Shown: positions 16,969 through 25,571 of the stretch, in pieces
How positions within the stretch are numbered: the stretch's first letter is position 1
Layout of the letters: each line of letters begins with the position of its first letter
DNA from: JABFSM01 sp963762545
GTDB lineage: Bacteria; Gemmatimonadota; Gemmatimonadetes; Gemmatimonadales; GWC2-71-9
DNA: 64,000 nt
Assembly: GCA_963762545.1 (NCBI GenBank)
Contig: CAVXLC010000002.1
Coordinates: 1,178,001 to 1,242,000 of the forward strand
Reading direction: 5' to 3'
Made by a program: the position numbers and the translations under genes
The notes under the pieces: generated by a model
Told to the model about the DNA's origin: nothing
Seen by the model: only the letters and a program-made list of their open reading frames with translations
The model's database searches: none

Positions 16969-19332
16969 GTGTCGCCACCTGACGAGCCGTCCGCCTCCTT
17001 CGAGCCGAGGCATGCCGCCCTTCTGGCCGCGGCCATCTTCATTGCCGCCGTGCTCACGCTGGCGTGGCCGGCCCTTCAGGGACATGTGCTGGCCGGAGAC
17101 GACTATCAGCTGGCCGGCTGGGCCTTCCGGAGGTTCGGCGCGGAATACTGGCGACAGCACCACGCGATCCCGCTCTGGAACCCGTACATCCTGGGCGGCG
17201 TGCCCTATGTCGGCGGCATGGCCGGAGACATCTTCTACCCCACGGCGTGGCTTCGCTACGTCCTCCCGCTCGACGTGGCGACCAACCTGGCCTTCGCCGG
17301 GCACCTCGTCATCGCGGGTCTCGGCATGTATGCGTTTCTCCGGGGCCTGGGCACCACCTGGACCGCAGCGGTCACCGGAGGACTGGCCTACGAGCTGACC
17401 GGAATCGTGGCGTCGCAGATCAGCCCGGGGCACGACGGGAAGCTGTTCGTCTCCGCGATGACCCCGTTTCTGTTCCTGGGACTGCTGCGCGCCATTCGCG
17501 GCCGGAAGATGACCGGGTACGCCACGGTCGCCCTCACCGTCGGTCTCGCGCTGCACGGTCACCCGCAGACGGCCTACTACCTGCTGGTCGCCGCGGGAGT
17601 CTGGGCGCTCTTTCTGATCTTCGGCGACCCCGCCGGCCCCCAAGGCACCGACCGCTGGCGGGCCCTGGGCGCGAGCGCGGCGATGGTCGTGATCGGGTTC
17701 GGGCTCTACGCCATCCAGCTGATGCCATTCTATGCCTACGTGCCCTATTCGCCGCGTGGGGAAGGAGGGCCCAGCGGGGGATGGGAGTATGCCACCGGCT
17801 ACGCGTTCCCCCCGCGGGAGCTGTTCTCCACCTTCCTTCCCGAGATCAACGGGATCCGGGACTCATATTCCGGCACCAATTTCCTCAAGACCCATACCGA
17901 ATACCTCGGCCCACTGGTGATCATCCTGGCCGCCTGCGGCATCGGCGGGCAGAAATGGCGCCGCGAGCGGCTGGCGCTCGGTGGCATCGGCCTGCTCTTT
18001 CTCCTGGTGGCGTTCGGGGGACACACGCCGTTCTATCGCGTCTGGTACGAGCTGATGCCGATGATGAAGAAGGTCCGCGCCGCGGGGATGGCGTTCTTCC
18101 TCCCGGCGATGGCGGTGTCGGTCTTCGCCGGCATCGGGGTGGACCGGCTCCTGTCGGGTCAGGTGCCGCTGCGCCGGATCCTGATCGGGGCGGGGTTCTT
18201 TGCGGTGTTCGGAGTGCTGGGCGCCGTCGGTGGACTGGACGGCATCGCCATGGCCCTGTCCGCGCCCGAGATGGTTCAGCGCGCGGTCGAGGCGGCTCCC
18301 GAGTTGCACGCGGGAGCCTTGCGGCTGTTTCTGGTGGCCGCGGCCGGTGGAGCGGTGTTGTTCGCCATAGGCACCTCGCGGCTCATGGGACGGTCCGCCG
18401 CCGCGGCGCTCTTCATCGTGGTCACGGCCGATCTCTGGAGCCTGGACCGGAAATTCTTCGACTTTCCAGGAACCGCCCAGGCGCTGTTCGGAGACGACGA
18501 GATCACCTCGACGATCCGGAAGACGCCGCTGCCGTACCGGGTCTGGGACCCGAAGGGCGGGGGGCTCGATCAGGCGCTCGGCGTCTATCCCGGGTCATGG
18601 TTGATGGGGCGGGACATCCCCCAGCTGCTGGGGTACCACGGGCAGGAGCTCCTGCGGTTCGACGAGCTGCTGGGCGGCAAGAACGTCTGGTCCAATCAGG
18701 TCAACCTGGGGATGCTCCAGCTCTTCGGTGTCCGGTATGTGGTTCTCCAGCAGAAACAGAGCCTGCCGGGGTATCACGAGGTGCTCGGGCCGGTCGCCAC
18801 GACCACCGGGCACCCCGCGATTCTCTATGCGGCGGATACCGTTCCGCCCTATGTCCGGCTGATGCCCGGAGCGGTCAAGGCACCCGAAGGCCAGGTGGCG
18901 GAAATCGTGGCCGACGCGCGCTTCCCGCTGCTGTCGGTCGCGATCTACCCGGACAGCGAAAAGGTCTCCCCGGCGCCGCTCGGGAACCAGCCTCCGGTAC
19001 CGGCGACCGCCACCGCGAGCATCACCTCCTGGGAGCCCGGCAGGATGCGGGTGGCGATTCAGGGGCGTGATGAGCGTCCCCTGTACCTGGTCGTGGCGGA
19101 GAACTGGTACAAGGACTGGCGGGCCACCGTGGACGGCGCGGCGGTTCCCGTACTGCGGGCCCAGCACACGCTGTTATCGGTGGTCGTCCCGCCCGGCGCC
19201 AAGGAAGTCGGGCTCGACTTCCAGTCTCCCGAGTACCAGCGCGGCCGCCTGATCACCCTCCTGTCGGCGGTCCTGGTGGCCGGCCTCTTCCTGCTGCCGG
19301 TGCTGCGAAAGGGAAGCCGCGCCGATGCCTGA
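16969..19332 (+). CDS. YfhO-like multi-pass membrane protein
   Basis: This 787-residue protein is a polytopic membrane protein resembling the YfhO family of GT-C type lipid-linked sugar transferases. The first transmembrane segment (LLAAAIFIAAVLTLAWPAL) is followed by an exoplasmic loop with GDDYQLAGWAF and LWNPYILGGVPYVGGMAGDI. The acidic loop and the 'NPxxxxGxP' feature are characteristic. About ten further hydrophobic segments follow, and the last 250 residues form a soluble domain with a C-terminal span (LITLLSAVLVAGLFLLPVL). It starts at GTG 16969 and overlaps the following GT2 gene by 8 bp. The pairing with a polyprenol-phosphate sugar transferase suggests that the latter supplies its lipid-linked sugar donor. 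Confidence 0.8.
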   Translation: MSPPDEPSASFEPRHAALLAAAIFIAAVLTLAWPALQGHVLAGDDYQLAGWAFRRFGAEYWRQHHAIPLWNPYILGGVPYVGGMAGDIFYPTAWLRYVLPLDVATNLAFAGHLVIAGLGMYAFLRGLGTTWTAAVTGGLAYELTGIVASQISPGHDGKLFVSAMTPFLFLGLLRAIRGRKMTGYATVALTVGLALHGHPQTAYYLLVAAGVWALFLIFGDPAGPQGTDRWRALGASAAMVVIGFGLYAIQLMPFYAYVPYSPRGEGGPSGGWEYATGYAFPPRELFSTFLPEINGIRDSYSGTNFLKTHTEYLGPLVIILAACGIGGQKWRRERLALGGIGLLFLLVAFGGHTPFYRVWYELMPMMKKVRAAGMAFFLPAMAVSVFAGIGVDRLLSGQVPLRRILIGAGFFAVFGVLGAVGGLDGIAMALSAPEMVQRAVEAAPELHAGALRLFLVAAAGGAVLFAIGTSRLMGRSAAAALFIVVTADLWSLDRKFFDFPGTAQALFGDDEITSTIRKTPLPYRVWDPKGGGLDQALGVYPGSWLMGRDIPQLLGYHGQELLRFDELLGGKNVWSNQVNLGMLQLFGVRYVVLQQKQSLPGYHEVLGPVATTTGHPAILYAADTVPPYVRLMPGAVKAPEGQVAEIVADARFPLLSVAIYPDSEKVSPAPLGNQPPVPATATASITSWEPGRMRVAIQGRDERPLYLVVAENWYKDWRATVDGAAVPVLRAQHTLLSVVVPPGAKEVGLDFQSPEYQRGRLITLLSAVLVAGLFLLPVLRKGSRADA

Positions 19333-20044
19333 ACGGTTCCTCGTCATCCTGCCCACCTACAACGAGAGCCAGAACCTGCCGAGAATCGTCCCCCCGATTC
19401 TGGCGCAGGATCCGCGGCTCGAGATTCTGGTGGTGGACGACAATTCGCCCGACGGGACCGGCCGGCTCGCGACCGACCTCGCGGGAGTCAACCCCCGGGT
19501 GCACGTCCTGCACCGGGCCAAGAAGGAGGGGCTGGGCCGGGCCTACCTCGAGGGCTTCGCCTGGGGGCTCGAACGCGGCTTTGATCTGATCTTCGAGATG
19601 GACTCGGACTTTTCCCACGACCCGAAGTTTCTGGTCGATCTCATCGCCGCAGCCCAGGACGCCGATCTGGTTGTGGGGTCCCGGTACAAGAGGGGCGTCA
19701 ATGTCATTAATTGGCCGATGTCCCGATTGCTGCTGTCCTACGGGGCCAACCTGTACGCCCGCTGGATCACGGGGCTGCCGCTCACGGACGCGACCGCCGG
19801 GTTCAAGTGCTTTCGACGCGAAGTCCTGGCCGCGATCCCGCTCGAGAAGGTCCGCTCCAACGGGTATGCGTTCCAGATCGAGATGAACTACCGGGCGTGG
19901 AAGAAGAAGTTCCGGCTTGCGGAGGTCTCCATTGTCTTCACCGATCGGGTCGAGGGAAGCAGCAAGATGAGCAAGGCGATCGTCCGGGAGGGAGTCTGGA
20001 TCGTGTGGTGGCTCCGGATCAACAGCCTGGTGGGGCGCCTGTGA
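19325..20044 (+). CDS. Polyprenol-phosphate mannosyltransferase-like GT2
   Basis: This 239-residue enzyme resembles soluble Dpm1/Ppm1 synthases that transfer mannose (or a similar hexose) from GDP-sugar to polyprenyl phosphate. Motifs are LPTYNESQNLPRIVP at the N-terminus, VVDDNSPDGTGRLA, the catalytic FEMDSDFSHDPKFL, and VVGSRYKRGV. SRLLLSYGANLYARWITG and TAGFKCFRREVL are also typical. It lacks the C-terminal membrane anchor seen in some homologues. It directly follows and overlaps the YfhO-like gene. It ends in a GTGA overlap with dapF, although that enzyme belongs to another pathway. Confidence 0.88.
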   Translation: MPERFLVILPTYNESQNLPRIVPPILAQDPRLEILVVDDNSPDGTGRLATDLAGVNPRVHVLHRAKKEGLGRAYLEGFAWGLERGFDLIFEMDSDFSHDPKFLVDLIAAAQDADLVVGSRYKRGVNVINWPMSRLLLSYGANLYARWITGLPLTDATAGFKCFRREVLAAIPLEKVRSNGYAFQIEMNYRAWKKKFRLAEVSIVFTDRVEGSSKMSKAIVREGVWIVWWLRINSLVGRL

Positions 20045-20910
20045 GCCTTTCCTTCTACAAGATGACCGGCTCGGGCAACGACTTCGTCTTCGTGGACGGC
20101 CGCTCGTTCCCGGCGTCGGGGTGGTCAGCCCCGGAAATCGCGGACATTTGTGACCGCCGGACCGGGGTAGGCGGCGACGGCCTGGTCGTGGTGGCTCCTC
20201 AGGGTCCCGACGGGGTCCGGATGGTCTATTTCAATGCCGACGGTTCCCGCGCCGGCATGTGCGGCAACGCGGCGCTGTGTACCACCCGATTGGCGGCCCG
20301 GCTGGGACTGGCCCCGGCGACCGGCATGCTGCTCCACAGCGACACCGGAATCCTCCGGACCCGGTGCGTTGGCCCGGGTTGGGGGGCGGAACTGCTCCTG
20401 CCGGATTTCGGTCTCCCGGAGCCGGTCGACGTCAAGCTCGAGGCCGGCGAGAACTGGATGGTTCTCGCTACCGTCGGGGTGACGCACCTGATCGTGATGG
20501 TGGACGACCTGGCGGCCGTGGACGTGGTCGCTCGGGGCCGGGAGCTCAGGTTCCACTCCGCATTTCAGCCCAAGGGGTTGAACGTGAATTTCGTGGGCCC
20601 GGCGGTCCGGGGCGGGGACGCGACGTGGGGCGTCCGGACCTACGAGCGAGGGGTCGAGGCTGAGACGCTGGCTTGCGGCACCGGGACCGTCGGGGCGGCG
20701 TTCGCCCTGGCCGACCGCGGGCTGGAGCGACTGCCGGCTCGGATCACCTCCTGGAGTGGCAACGTCTATTCAGTCGCCGGCCGGCTCGAAGGGAGAATGG
20801 CCCGCGAGCCATGGCTCTGTGGCGAGGGCAGGCTGGTATTCGAAGGCACCTGGCCCGATCAGGGCCAGGTTTCGCACATCAGCGGAACACCAAACACATC
20901 AAGCGTTTAG
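20041..20910 (+). CDS. dapF: Diaminopimelate epimerase
   Basis: DapF converts LL- to meso-diaminopimelate for lysine and peptidoglycan synthesis. The 289-residue protein starts at GTG 20041. The N-terminal signature (FYKMTGSGNDFVFVDG) is clear. The two catalytic Cys residues are in GMCGNAALC and ETLACGTGT. The Arg usually found before the second Cys of the first motif (NGARC) is replaced by Leu (NAALC), a small deviation. The C-terminal GNVYSVAGRLEG is conserved. About 15 residues after the fold look unordered. It is the last gene on this strand. Confidence 0.93.
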   Translation: MSLSFYKMTGSGNDFVFVDGRSFPASGWSAPEIADICDRRTGVGGDGLVVVAPQGPDGVRMVYFNADGSRAGMCGNAALCTTRLAARLGLAPATGMLLHSDTGILRTRCVGPGWGAELLLPDFGLPEPVDVKLEAGENWMVLATVGVTHLIVMVDDLAAVDVVARGRELRFHSAFQPKGLNVNFVGPAVRGGDATWGVRTYERGVEAETLACGTGTVGAAFALADRGLERLPARITSWSGNVYSVAGRLEGRMAREPWLCGEGRLVFEGTWPDQGQVSHISGTPNTSSV

Positions 20911-20993
20911 GCGTCAGGGAATCTGCCATTTCCACATTTATCCACTATTGTAGTTAACATAATACATCTTATACGCACTATTCCATGCGCTCA
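20911..20993. other. AT-rich intergenic stretch between convergent transcription units
   Basis: This short gap is clearly richer in A and T than the surrounding genes (for example TTGTAGTTAACATAATACAT). It contains TTATCCACT at 20938-20946, which differs by one base from the consensus DnaA box. No ORF or stem-loop of note is present before the terminator. It may simply be relaxed sequence at the meeting point of two opposing transcription units. Confidence 0.4.
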
Positions 20994-21029
20994 CGAAAAC
21001 GGGCCCGACGCCGACCGCACCCCGGGCCC
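20994..21029 (-). terminator. Intrinsic terminator after the TPR gene, may act both ways
   Basis: On the - strand GGGCCCG (21029-21023) pairs with CGGGCCC (21007-21001) and is followed directly by GTTTTCGTG, so it looks like a rho-independent terminator 23 bp after the TPR gene stop. The stem could also stop transcription arriving from dapF, but the + strand side has a poorer T-tract. Confidence 0.65.
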
Positions 21030-21051
21030 TGTCGTTACCGCCTCGAACGAC

Positions 21052-21732
21052 CTACAGCGCTCCCTTGGTCCATTCCGCCAGCCGAACCTCGGCTTCGGCC
21101 TCGCCCGGGACATCCCGGCCGAACTTGGCGATGATGCCCCGAAGGACGTCGGTGGCTTCCTTTTGCTTTCCGGCCAGCCGGAGCGACCGGGCCTGGCCAA
21201 GGAGGGCATCGACCTTTCGGTAGCTTTCCTGGGCCAGCTCGGCCGCTTTGGCGTAGGACTGCGCGGCGTCATCGTACTTCTTGAGGTTCTCGAGCGCCCC
21301 GCCTCGCATGCTCCAGGCCCCGGAGGCATAGAACGCCGGAGGGTTCCGCTCGGCGAACTTCTTGAGCTCATCGGCGGCGATCTGGGTCTGGCTGGAGGCG
21401 AGCCGGACCTCGTTGAGCGCGAGCTCCGCCGCATACCCGGCTTCGGTCCCGCTGAACGACTGCGCCACCCGCTGGAACTCGCCCGCCGCCACCGGAAGGT
21501 TGCCTGCTTCGAACGCGGAGCGTGCCCGATCCAGCGCCTCCAGGCCGGCCGCCTCCTTCCTCCTACCGGTCTCGATGATCAGCCAGGCGCCTACCGCCAC
21601 GACCGCCACTGCGACAGCCGTGTAGGTCACGATCTTCCGGTTCTTCTCGAACCAGGCCATCAGCGCTGATTGATCCGCTTCGGCGGACGCGGGCTTTGGC
21701 GCGGTGACGCTGGACTGCACTGTCGAAGCCAT
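21052..21732 (-). CDS. TPR-like membrane protein, YfgM-type
   Basis: This 226-residue protein has a short cytoplasmic N-terminus (ALMAWFEKNRKIV), one transmembrane helix (TYTAVAVAVVAVGAWLIIE) and a periplasmic region of TPR-like helical hairpins (AAGLEALDRARSAFEAGNL, KKYDDAAQSYAKAAELAQES, AGKQKEATDVLRGII). This layout matches the TPR_21/YfgM group, which acts with periplasmic chaperones or the Sec translocon in E. coli. That function is an analogy only. It lies downstream of tRNA-Arg on the same strand, and a terminator follows its stop. Confidence 0.72.
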   Translation of the reverse strand: MASTVQSSVTAPKPASAEADQSALMAWFEKNRKIVTYTAVAVAVVAVGAWLIIETGRRKEAAGLEALDRARSAFEAGNLPVAAGEFQRVAQSFSGTEAGYAAELALNEVRLASSQTQIAADELKKFAERNPPAFYASGAWSMRGGALENLKKYDDAAQSYAKAAELAQESYRKVDALLGQARSLRLAGKQKEATDVLRGIIAKFGRDVPGEAEAEVRLAEWTKGAL

Positions 21733-21762
21733 CTGGATCCTTGTTCGGGTTTCGGGGTCGAG

Positions 21763-21836
<74 letters not shown>

Positions 21837-21891
21837 CAAGCCATTGAATCTATCGGACTTGCGTGGGTCGGGTCAATGAGGGAAGTCCGGA

Positions 21892-22161
21892 CTACCGGAT
21901 CTCGAAGGTGATGAGCCGTTGAGCCTCATCAAGACTATCAACGATGTGTAGATAGGTGACGGAAGCACTGGGCGGTCCCTGCCTGAGGGCCCGCTCGAAT
22001 TCCTCCAATTGCTCCGCGGTGCCCTCGGCCGCGGCCTCCACTCGCCCATCCGGGAGGTTGCTCACCCAGCCCGTCACGCCGATACGCTGCCCTTGGCGCC
22101 ACGCGTAATGCCGGAATCCGACGCCTTGCACCGCCCCGGATACCAGATAGCTCCGTCTCAT
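21892..22161 (-). CDS. Acylphosphatase
   Basis: This 89-residue enzyme hydrolyses acyl phosphates. It matches the small acylphosphatase family over its whole length. The signature VSGAVQGVGFRHYAW contains the phosphate-binding loop and catalytic Arg, and the catalytic Asn is in GWVSNLPDGRVEA. It overlaps the DedA gene at 22158-22161 (ATGA), so the two are probably co-translated. Confidence 0.92.
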   Translation of the reverse strand: MRRSYLVSGAVQGVGFRHYAWRQGQRIGVTGWVSNLPDGRVEAAAEGTAEQLEEFERALRQGPPSASVTYLHIVDSLDEAQRLITFEIR

Positions 22162-22799
22162 CCGGCCCGGGTCCGCCGGTCGTTGACGAGACCGATGATC
22201 ATCGGGAGCAGCGACAGACCGATGATGCCGAGGACCACCAGTCCGAAGTTCTGCCGCACGAAGGGCAGATTCCCGAAGAAGTAGCCGGCCCAGACGAAGG
22301 CGCTCACCCAGAGGGCGCCGCCGACGACACTGTACGCCAGAAATCGGGGATAGGTCATCGCGCCGATACCGGCCACGAACGGCGTGAAGGTCCTGACGAT
22401 CGGGATGAACCGGGCCATGACCACGGTCTTGCCGCCGTGCCGGTCGAAGAAGGCGCGGGTCCGATCCAGGTATTCCTTCCGGAAGAAGCGCACTTCCCCG
22501 CTGAACGCCCGGGGCCCGATGTACCGGCCCACCCAGTAGTTGACGTTGTCGCCGGCCAGCACGGCGGCAAAGAGGAGCAGGTTCAGGAGTCTCGGGTCGA
22601 GCGACCCGAGGGCCGCGAACGTCCCGGCCGCGAAGAGCAGCGAGTCTCCCGGGAGGAGCGGGGTCACCACCAGTCCGGTTTCGCAGAAGACGACGCCGGC
22701 GAGGATGCCATAGGTCCAGGTGCCGTATTGCGCGATGATCTCGCTCAGGTGCCGGTCCAGGTGCAGAAAGAAATCGATCGCGTGCTTCAGGAATTCCAC
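22158..22799 (-). CDS. DedA family membrane protein
   Basis: This 213-residue protein belongs to the DedA (SNARE-associated/VTT) family, whose members include lipid-carrier flippases and membrane-homeostasis proteins. The two re-entrant motifs can be seen: FCETGLVVTPLLPGDSLLFA with the conserved Glu, and FIPIVRTFTPFVAGIGAM with the essential Arg and Pro. The motif FFDRHGGKTVVMARF is also typical. It starts at GTG 22799, which abuts the pcm stop codon. A role in undecaprenyl-phosphate or phospholipid translocation is possible but not shown by sequence alone. Confidence 0.88.
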   Translation of the reverse strand: MEFLKHAIDFFLHLDRHLSEIIAQYGTWTYGILAGVVFCETGLVVTPLLPGDSLLFAAGTFAALGSLDPRLLNLLLFAAVLAGDNVNYWVGRYIGPRAFSGEVRFFRKEYLDRTRAFFDRHGGKTVVMARFIPIVRTFTPFVAGIGAMTYPRFLAYSVVGGALWVSAFVWAGYFFGNLPFVRQNFGLVVLGIIGLSLLPMIIGLVNDRRTRAG

Positions 22800-23477
22800 T
22801 CAGCGTTCCCCTTTGGCGTCGAAGCCGAATTCCCCGAGCAGCGGGACGAATCGCACGTCGGAGACCGTGGTGGTCTCAACCTGGCCGCCATGCTTCTCCC
22901 CCAGGGTCAGCACCTGATGGCTCTGGTCGCCCAGCGGGATGACCAGCCGCCCCCCCTCGGAGAGCTGCTCGATCAGGGGGGCTGGAACCGAAGGCGAAGC
23001 CGCGGCCACCACGATCGCGTCGTAGGGCGCGTAGGCCCGCCATCCCAGGGTTCCGTCGCCCACCACGACGCTGGCGTTTCCGATGCCTGCGGCCGCCAGG
23101 GCATCCCGGGCCCCGCGGGCCAGCTCGGGTATCCGTTCCACGGCCAGGACCGTGCTGGCCAGCGACGCGAGCAGCGCGGTCTGATACCCGGAGCCGGCGC
23201 CGACCTCCAGCACCCGGTCGGTGCCCTTGAGCCGGAGCAGCTCCAGGGAGCGGGCCTGGACGTATGGCTGGGAAATGGTCTGCCCGGCGCCGATCGGGAG
23301 CGCGGAGTCTTCGTAGGCCCGGTGCCGCGCGGACGCCGGCACGAAGAGGTGCCGGGGCACCATGGAGACGGCATGGAGCACCGCCAGGTCGCGAATGCCC
23401 TTGTCGCGGAGCGTCTCGACCAGCAGCGCCCGATATCCCCCGTAGCTGTCCCCTTCCCCTACCCTTCGAGCGCCCAT
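22800..23477 (-). CDS. pcm: Protein-L-isoaspartate O-methyltransferase
   Basis: Pcm uses S-adenosylmethionine to methylate isoaspartyl residues and start repair of damaged proteins. The 225-residue protein has VPRHLFVPASARHRAYEDSA and the PIGAGQTISQPYVQA family motif. The SAM-binding motif I is VLEVGAGSGYQTALL. Its first 19 bp overlap the end of surE. The surE-pcm pairing is a classical stress and stationary-phase arrangement in many bacteria. Confidence 0.93.
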   Translation of the reverse strand: MGARRVGEGDSYGGYRALLVETLRDKGIRDLAVLHAVSMVPRHLFVPASARHRAYEDSALPIGAGQTISQPYVQARSLELLRLKGTDRVLEVGAGSGYQTALLASLASTVLAVERIPELARGARDALAAAGIGNASVVVGDGTLGWRAYAPYDAIVVAAASPSVPAPLIEQLSEGGRLVIPLGDQSHQVLTLGEKHGGQVETTTVSDVRFVPLLGEFGFDAKGER

Positions 23478-24208
23478 TCACGCACCGTCTCGACCAGGTC
23501 GTAGCTGGTGAGATCCATGTGAAGCGGGGTGATCGAGATGTACCCGTCGTGGACCGCCTGGTGGTCCGACTGGGCGTCGCCGGTCCAGGTGATCTCTCCG
23601 CCACCGATCCAGAAGACTTCCTTTCCCCAGGGGTCCCGCATCCGGGTGAGTCCTTCGGAGAAGAAGCGGCTGCCCAGCTTGGTCACCCGGACGCCCCGGA
23701 CGTCCCGCGCGTCGATGCCGGGGAAATTCACGTTGAGAATCATGTTACGGGGAAAGGTCGGGACCTCCACGATCCGGCGCACCAGCGCGGCCAGCAAATC
23801 GGCATAGGAGCCGAGGACCTCGATCTCCCGGCTGGCAAACGAGAAGGCGATGCCCGGGATGCCCAGGGTCACCGCCTCCATGGCGGCGGAGACGGTGCCG
23901 GAGTAGAGGACATCCTCGCCCATGTTGGGTCCGTGGTTCACGCCAGAGAACACGAAGGCGGGCCGTTCCGGCATCAGGGCGCCCACGGCGAGGAGCACGC
24001 AGTCGGTGGGCGTGCCGTCCACCTGGTACGAGCCGTCGTGGAGCCGGATGGGCCGCAGCGGCCGGTGCAGCGTGAGCGAGTGCGAGGTGCCGCTCTGTTC
24101 CCGGTCCGGGGCCACGACGGTCACCTCTCCCACCTCGCGGCACGCCGCCGACAGCAGCGTGATGCCGGGGGCAAGCACCCCGTCGTCGTTGCTGACCAGG
24201 ATGTTCAC
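23459..24208 (-). CDS. surE: 5'/3'-nucleotidase SurE
   Basis: SurE is a metal-dependent phosphatase acting on nucleoside monophosphates and short polyphosphate. The 249-residue protein opens with ILVSNDDGVLAPG, which supplies the metal-binding Asp-Asp pair. APDREQSGTSHSLTL and FSGVNHGPNMGEDVLYSGTV are further family motifs with the metal-binding Ser and Asn. It starts at ATG 24208 in an ATGA overlap with the upstream MerR gene and overlaps pcm downstream. Confidence 0.95.
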   Translation of the reverse strand: MNILVSNDDGVLAPGITLLSAACREVGEVTVVAPDREQSGTSHSLTLHRPLRPIRLHDGSYQVDGTPTDCVLLAVGALMPERPAFVFSGVNHGPNMGEDVLYSGTVSAAMEAVTLGIPGIAFSFASREIEVLGSYADLLAALVRRIVEVPTFPRNMILNVNFPGIDARDVRGVRVTKLGSRFFSEGLTRMRDPWGKEVFWIGGGEITWTGDAQSDHQAVHDGYISITPLHMDLTSYDLVETVREWALEG

Positions 24209-24576
24209 AGGGCCTCCGGGGGCCGCGCGCCATCGAGCAGCTCGAGCACCTCGTCGAGCTGATCCCGGAGCTCGCGCAGCGTGGTCCGCGACGCCGCCCG
24301 CGAGGCCTGCGCCTTGAGCTCACCGGTCTTCCGGTATTGCTCGATCCGGAGGCGGGCGCCCTCGATGGTGTATTTCTCGTTGTAGAGGAGGTGCTTGACG
24401 AGCATGATGAGCTCGACTTCCCGGCTCTTGTAGACCCGGTTGCCGGATCGGTTCTTGGCGGGATTGAGAAACCGGAACTGGCTTTCCCAATAGCGCAGCA
24501 CGTGGGGCTTGAGATCGGTGAGGGCACAGACCTCTCCGATCGAGAAGAACTCCTGGGTGGGCCGCGGCAGAGTCAC
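24205..24576 (-). CDS. MerR family transcriptional regulator
   Basis: This 123-residue protein has an N-terminal winged helix-turn-helix of the MerR type (FFSIGEVCALTDLKPHVLRY, WESQFRFLNPAKNRSGNRVY). A short C-terminal helical region follows that could dimerise. No Cys pair or other metal-sensing motif is present, so the effector is unknown. The GTG at 24576 is chosen because it makes a GTGA overlap with gpsA and keeps the HTH near the N-terminus. An upstream ATG at 24654 would overlap gpsA by 82 bp. Its location between gpsA and surE is shared with many bacteria and does not show its target. Confidence 0.85.
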   Translation of the reverse strand: MTLPRPTQEFFSIGEVCALTDLKPHVLRYWESQFRFLNPAKNRSGNRVYKSREVELIMLVKHLLYNEKYTIEGARLRIEQYRKTGELKAQASRAASRTTLRELRDQLDEVLELLDGARPPEAL

Positions 24577-25571
24577 GTCCACTGCTCCGGCTTGGGAGTA
24601 CGTTCCATGAGCTCCATGATGGCCTGGCGGGGCGGCTTGGCCTCGAACAGGCACTGGGCGACTTTGCGCGCGATCGGCATCTCGACCCCCGCCTGTTCGG
24701 CCATCCGGAGGGCCACCCGGGCGGTGTAGACGCCCTCCACCACCGAGCGCTGACCGGCGGAATGGCCCTCCAGCGTCGCTCCCCGGGCCAGCGCGACGCC
24801 CAGGGCCCGGTTCCGCGACAGCGCCCCGCAGGTGGTCAGCACCAGGTCGCCGACGCCGGCCAGCCCGGAAAAGGTCCGGGGGTCAGCGCCGAGGGCCACG
24901 CCCAGCCGGGTGATCTCCGCCAGCCCGCGGGTGATCAGCGCCGCCCGCGGATTGTTGCCGAGGCCGAGTCCGTCGCACATGCCGGCCGCGATGGCAATCA
25001 CGTTCTTGAACGAGCCGGCCAGCTCGGTGCCGATCACGTCCCCGCTGGTGTACACCCGGAAGGTGGAGGTAGTGAGCAGGGTCTGGGCCCGCTCCGCCGC
25101 GTCGCCACTCTCTGACGCGGCCACCACCGCCGTGGGTTGTCCCTGCGCCACTTCTTCCGCGAAGCTCGGGCCCGAGAGAATCACGTAGGGCCGGCCCGGC
25201 AGCTCTTCCGCGCAGACCTCCGACATCCGCTTGAGGGTGTCGGTCTCGATCCCCTTGCTGGCCCCGATCACCAGGGCGTCGCGCGGCACCACCCGGGCCA
25301 GCCGCGAGAGGACCCCGCGCACGTTCTGACTGGGACTCACCGACAGCAGCACCGGCCGCCCGCGGGCCGCCTCCGCCGGATCGGCCGTCGCGCGGAGCGT
25401 CGGGGGGAGCCGGATCCCCGGCAGATAGAGCGGGTTCTCGTGCCGGCGGTTGATCGAATCCGCCACCTCGGGTTCGTGCGACCAGAGCAGCACATCCGCG
25501 CCGCTCCGCGCCAGGTGGTTCGCGAGCGCGGTACCCCAGCTCCCCGCCCCCAGGACCCCGACCGCGATCAT
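24573..25571 (-). CDS. gpsA: Glycerol-3-phosphate dehydrogenase (NAD(P)+)
   Basis: GpsA reduces dihydroxyacetone phosphate to sn-glycerol 3-phosphate for phospholipid synthesis. The 332-residue protein begins with the dinucleotide-binding motif IAVGVLGAGSWGTALANHLA. The active-site Lys lies in GSFKNVIAIAAGMCDGLGLG, and TFSGLAGVGDLVLTTCG is typical of the family. ATG 25571 overlaps the plsY stop as ATGA. PlsY uses glycerol 3-phosphate, so the pair is functionally linked. Confidence 0.96.
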   Translation of the reverse strand: MIAVGVLGAGSWGTALANHLARSGADVLLWSHEPEVADSINRRHENPLYLPGIRLPPTLRATADPAEAARGRPVLLSVSPSQNVRGVLSRLARVVPRDALVIGASKGIETDTLKRMSEVCAEELPGRPYVILSGPSFAEEVAQGQPTAVVAASESGDAAERAQTLLTTSTFRVYTSGDVIGTELAGSFKNVIAIAAGMCDGLGLGNNPRAALITRGLAEITRLGVALGADPRTFSGLAGVGDLVLTTCGALSRNRALGVALARGATLEGHSAGQRSVVEGVYTARVALRMAEQAGVEMPIARKVAQCLFEAKPPRQAIMELMERTPKPEQWT

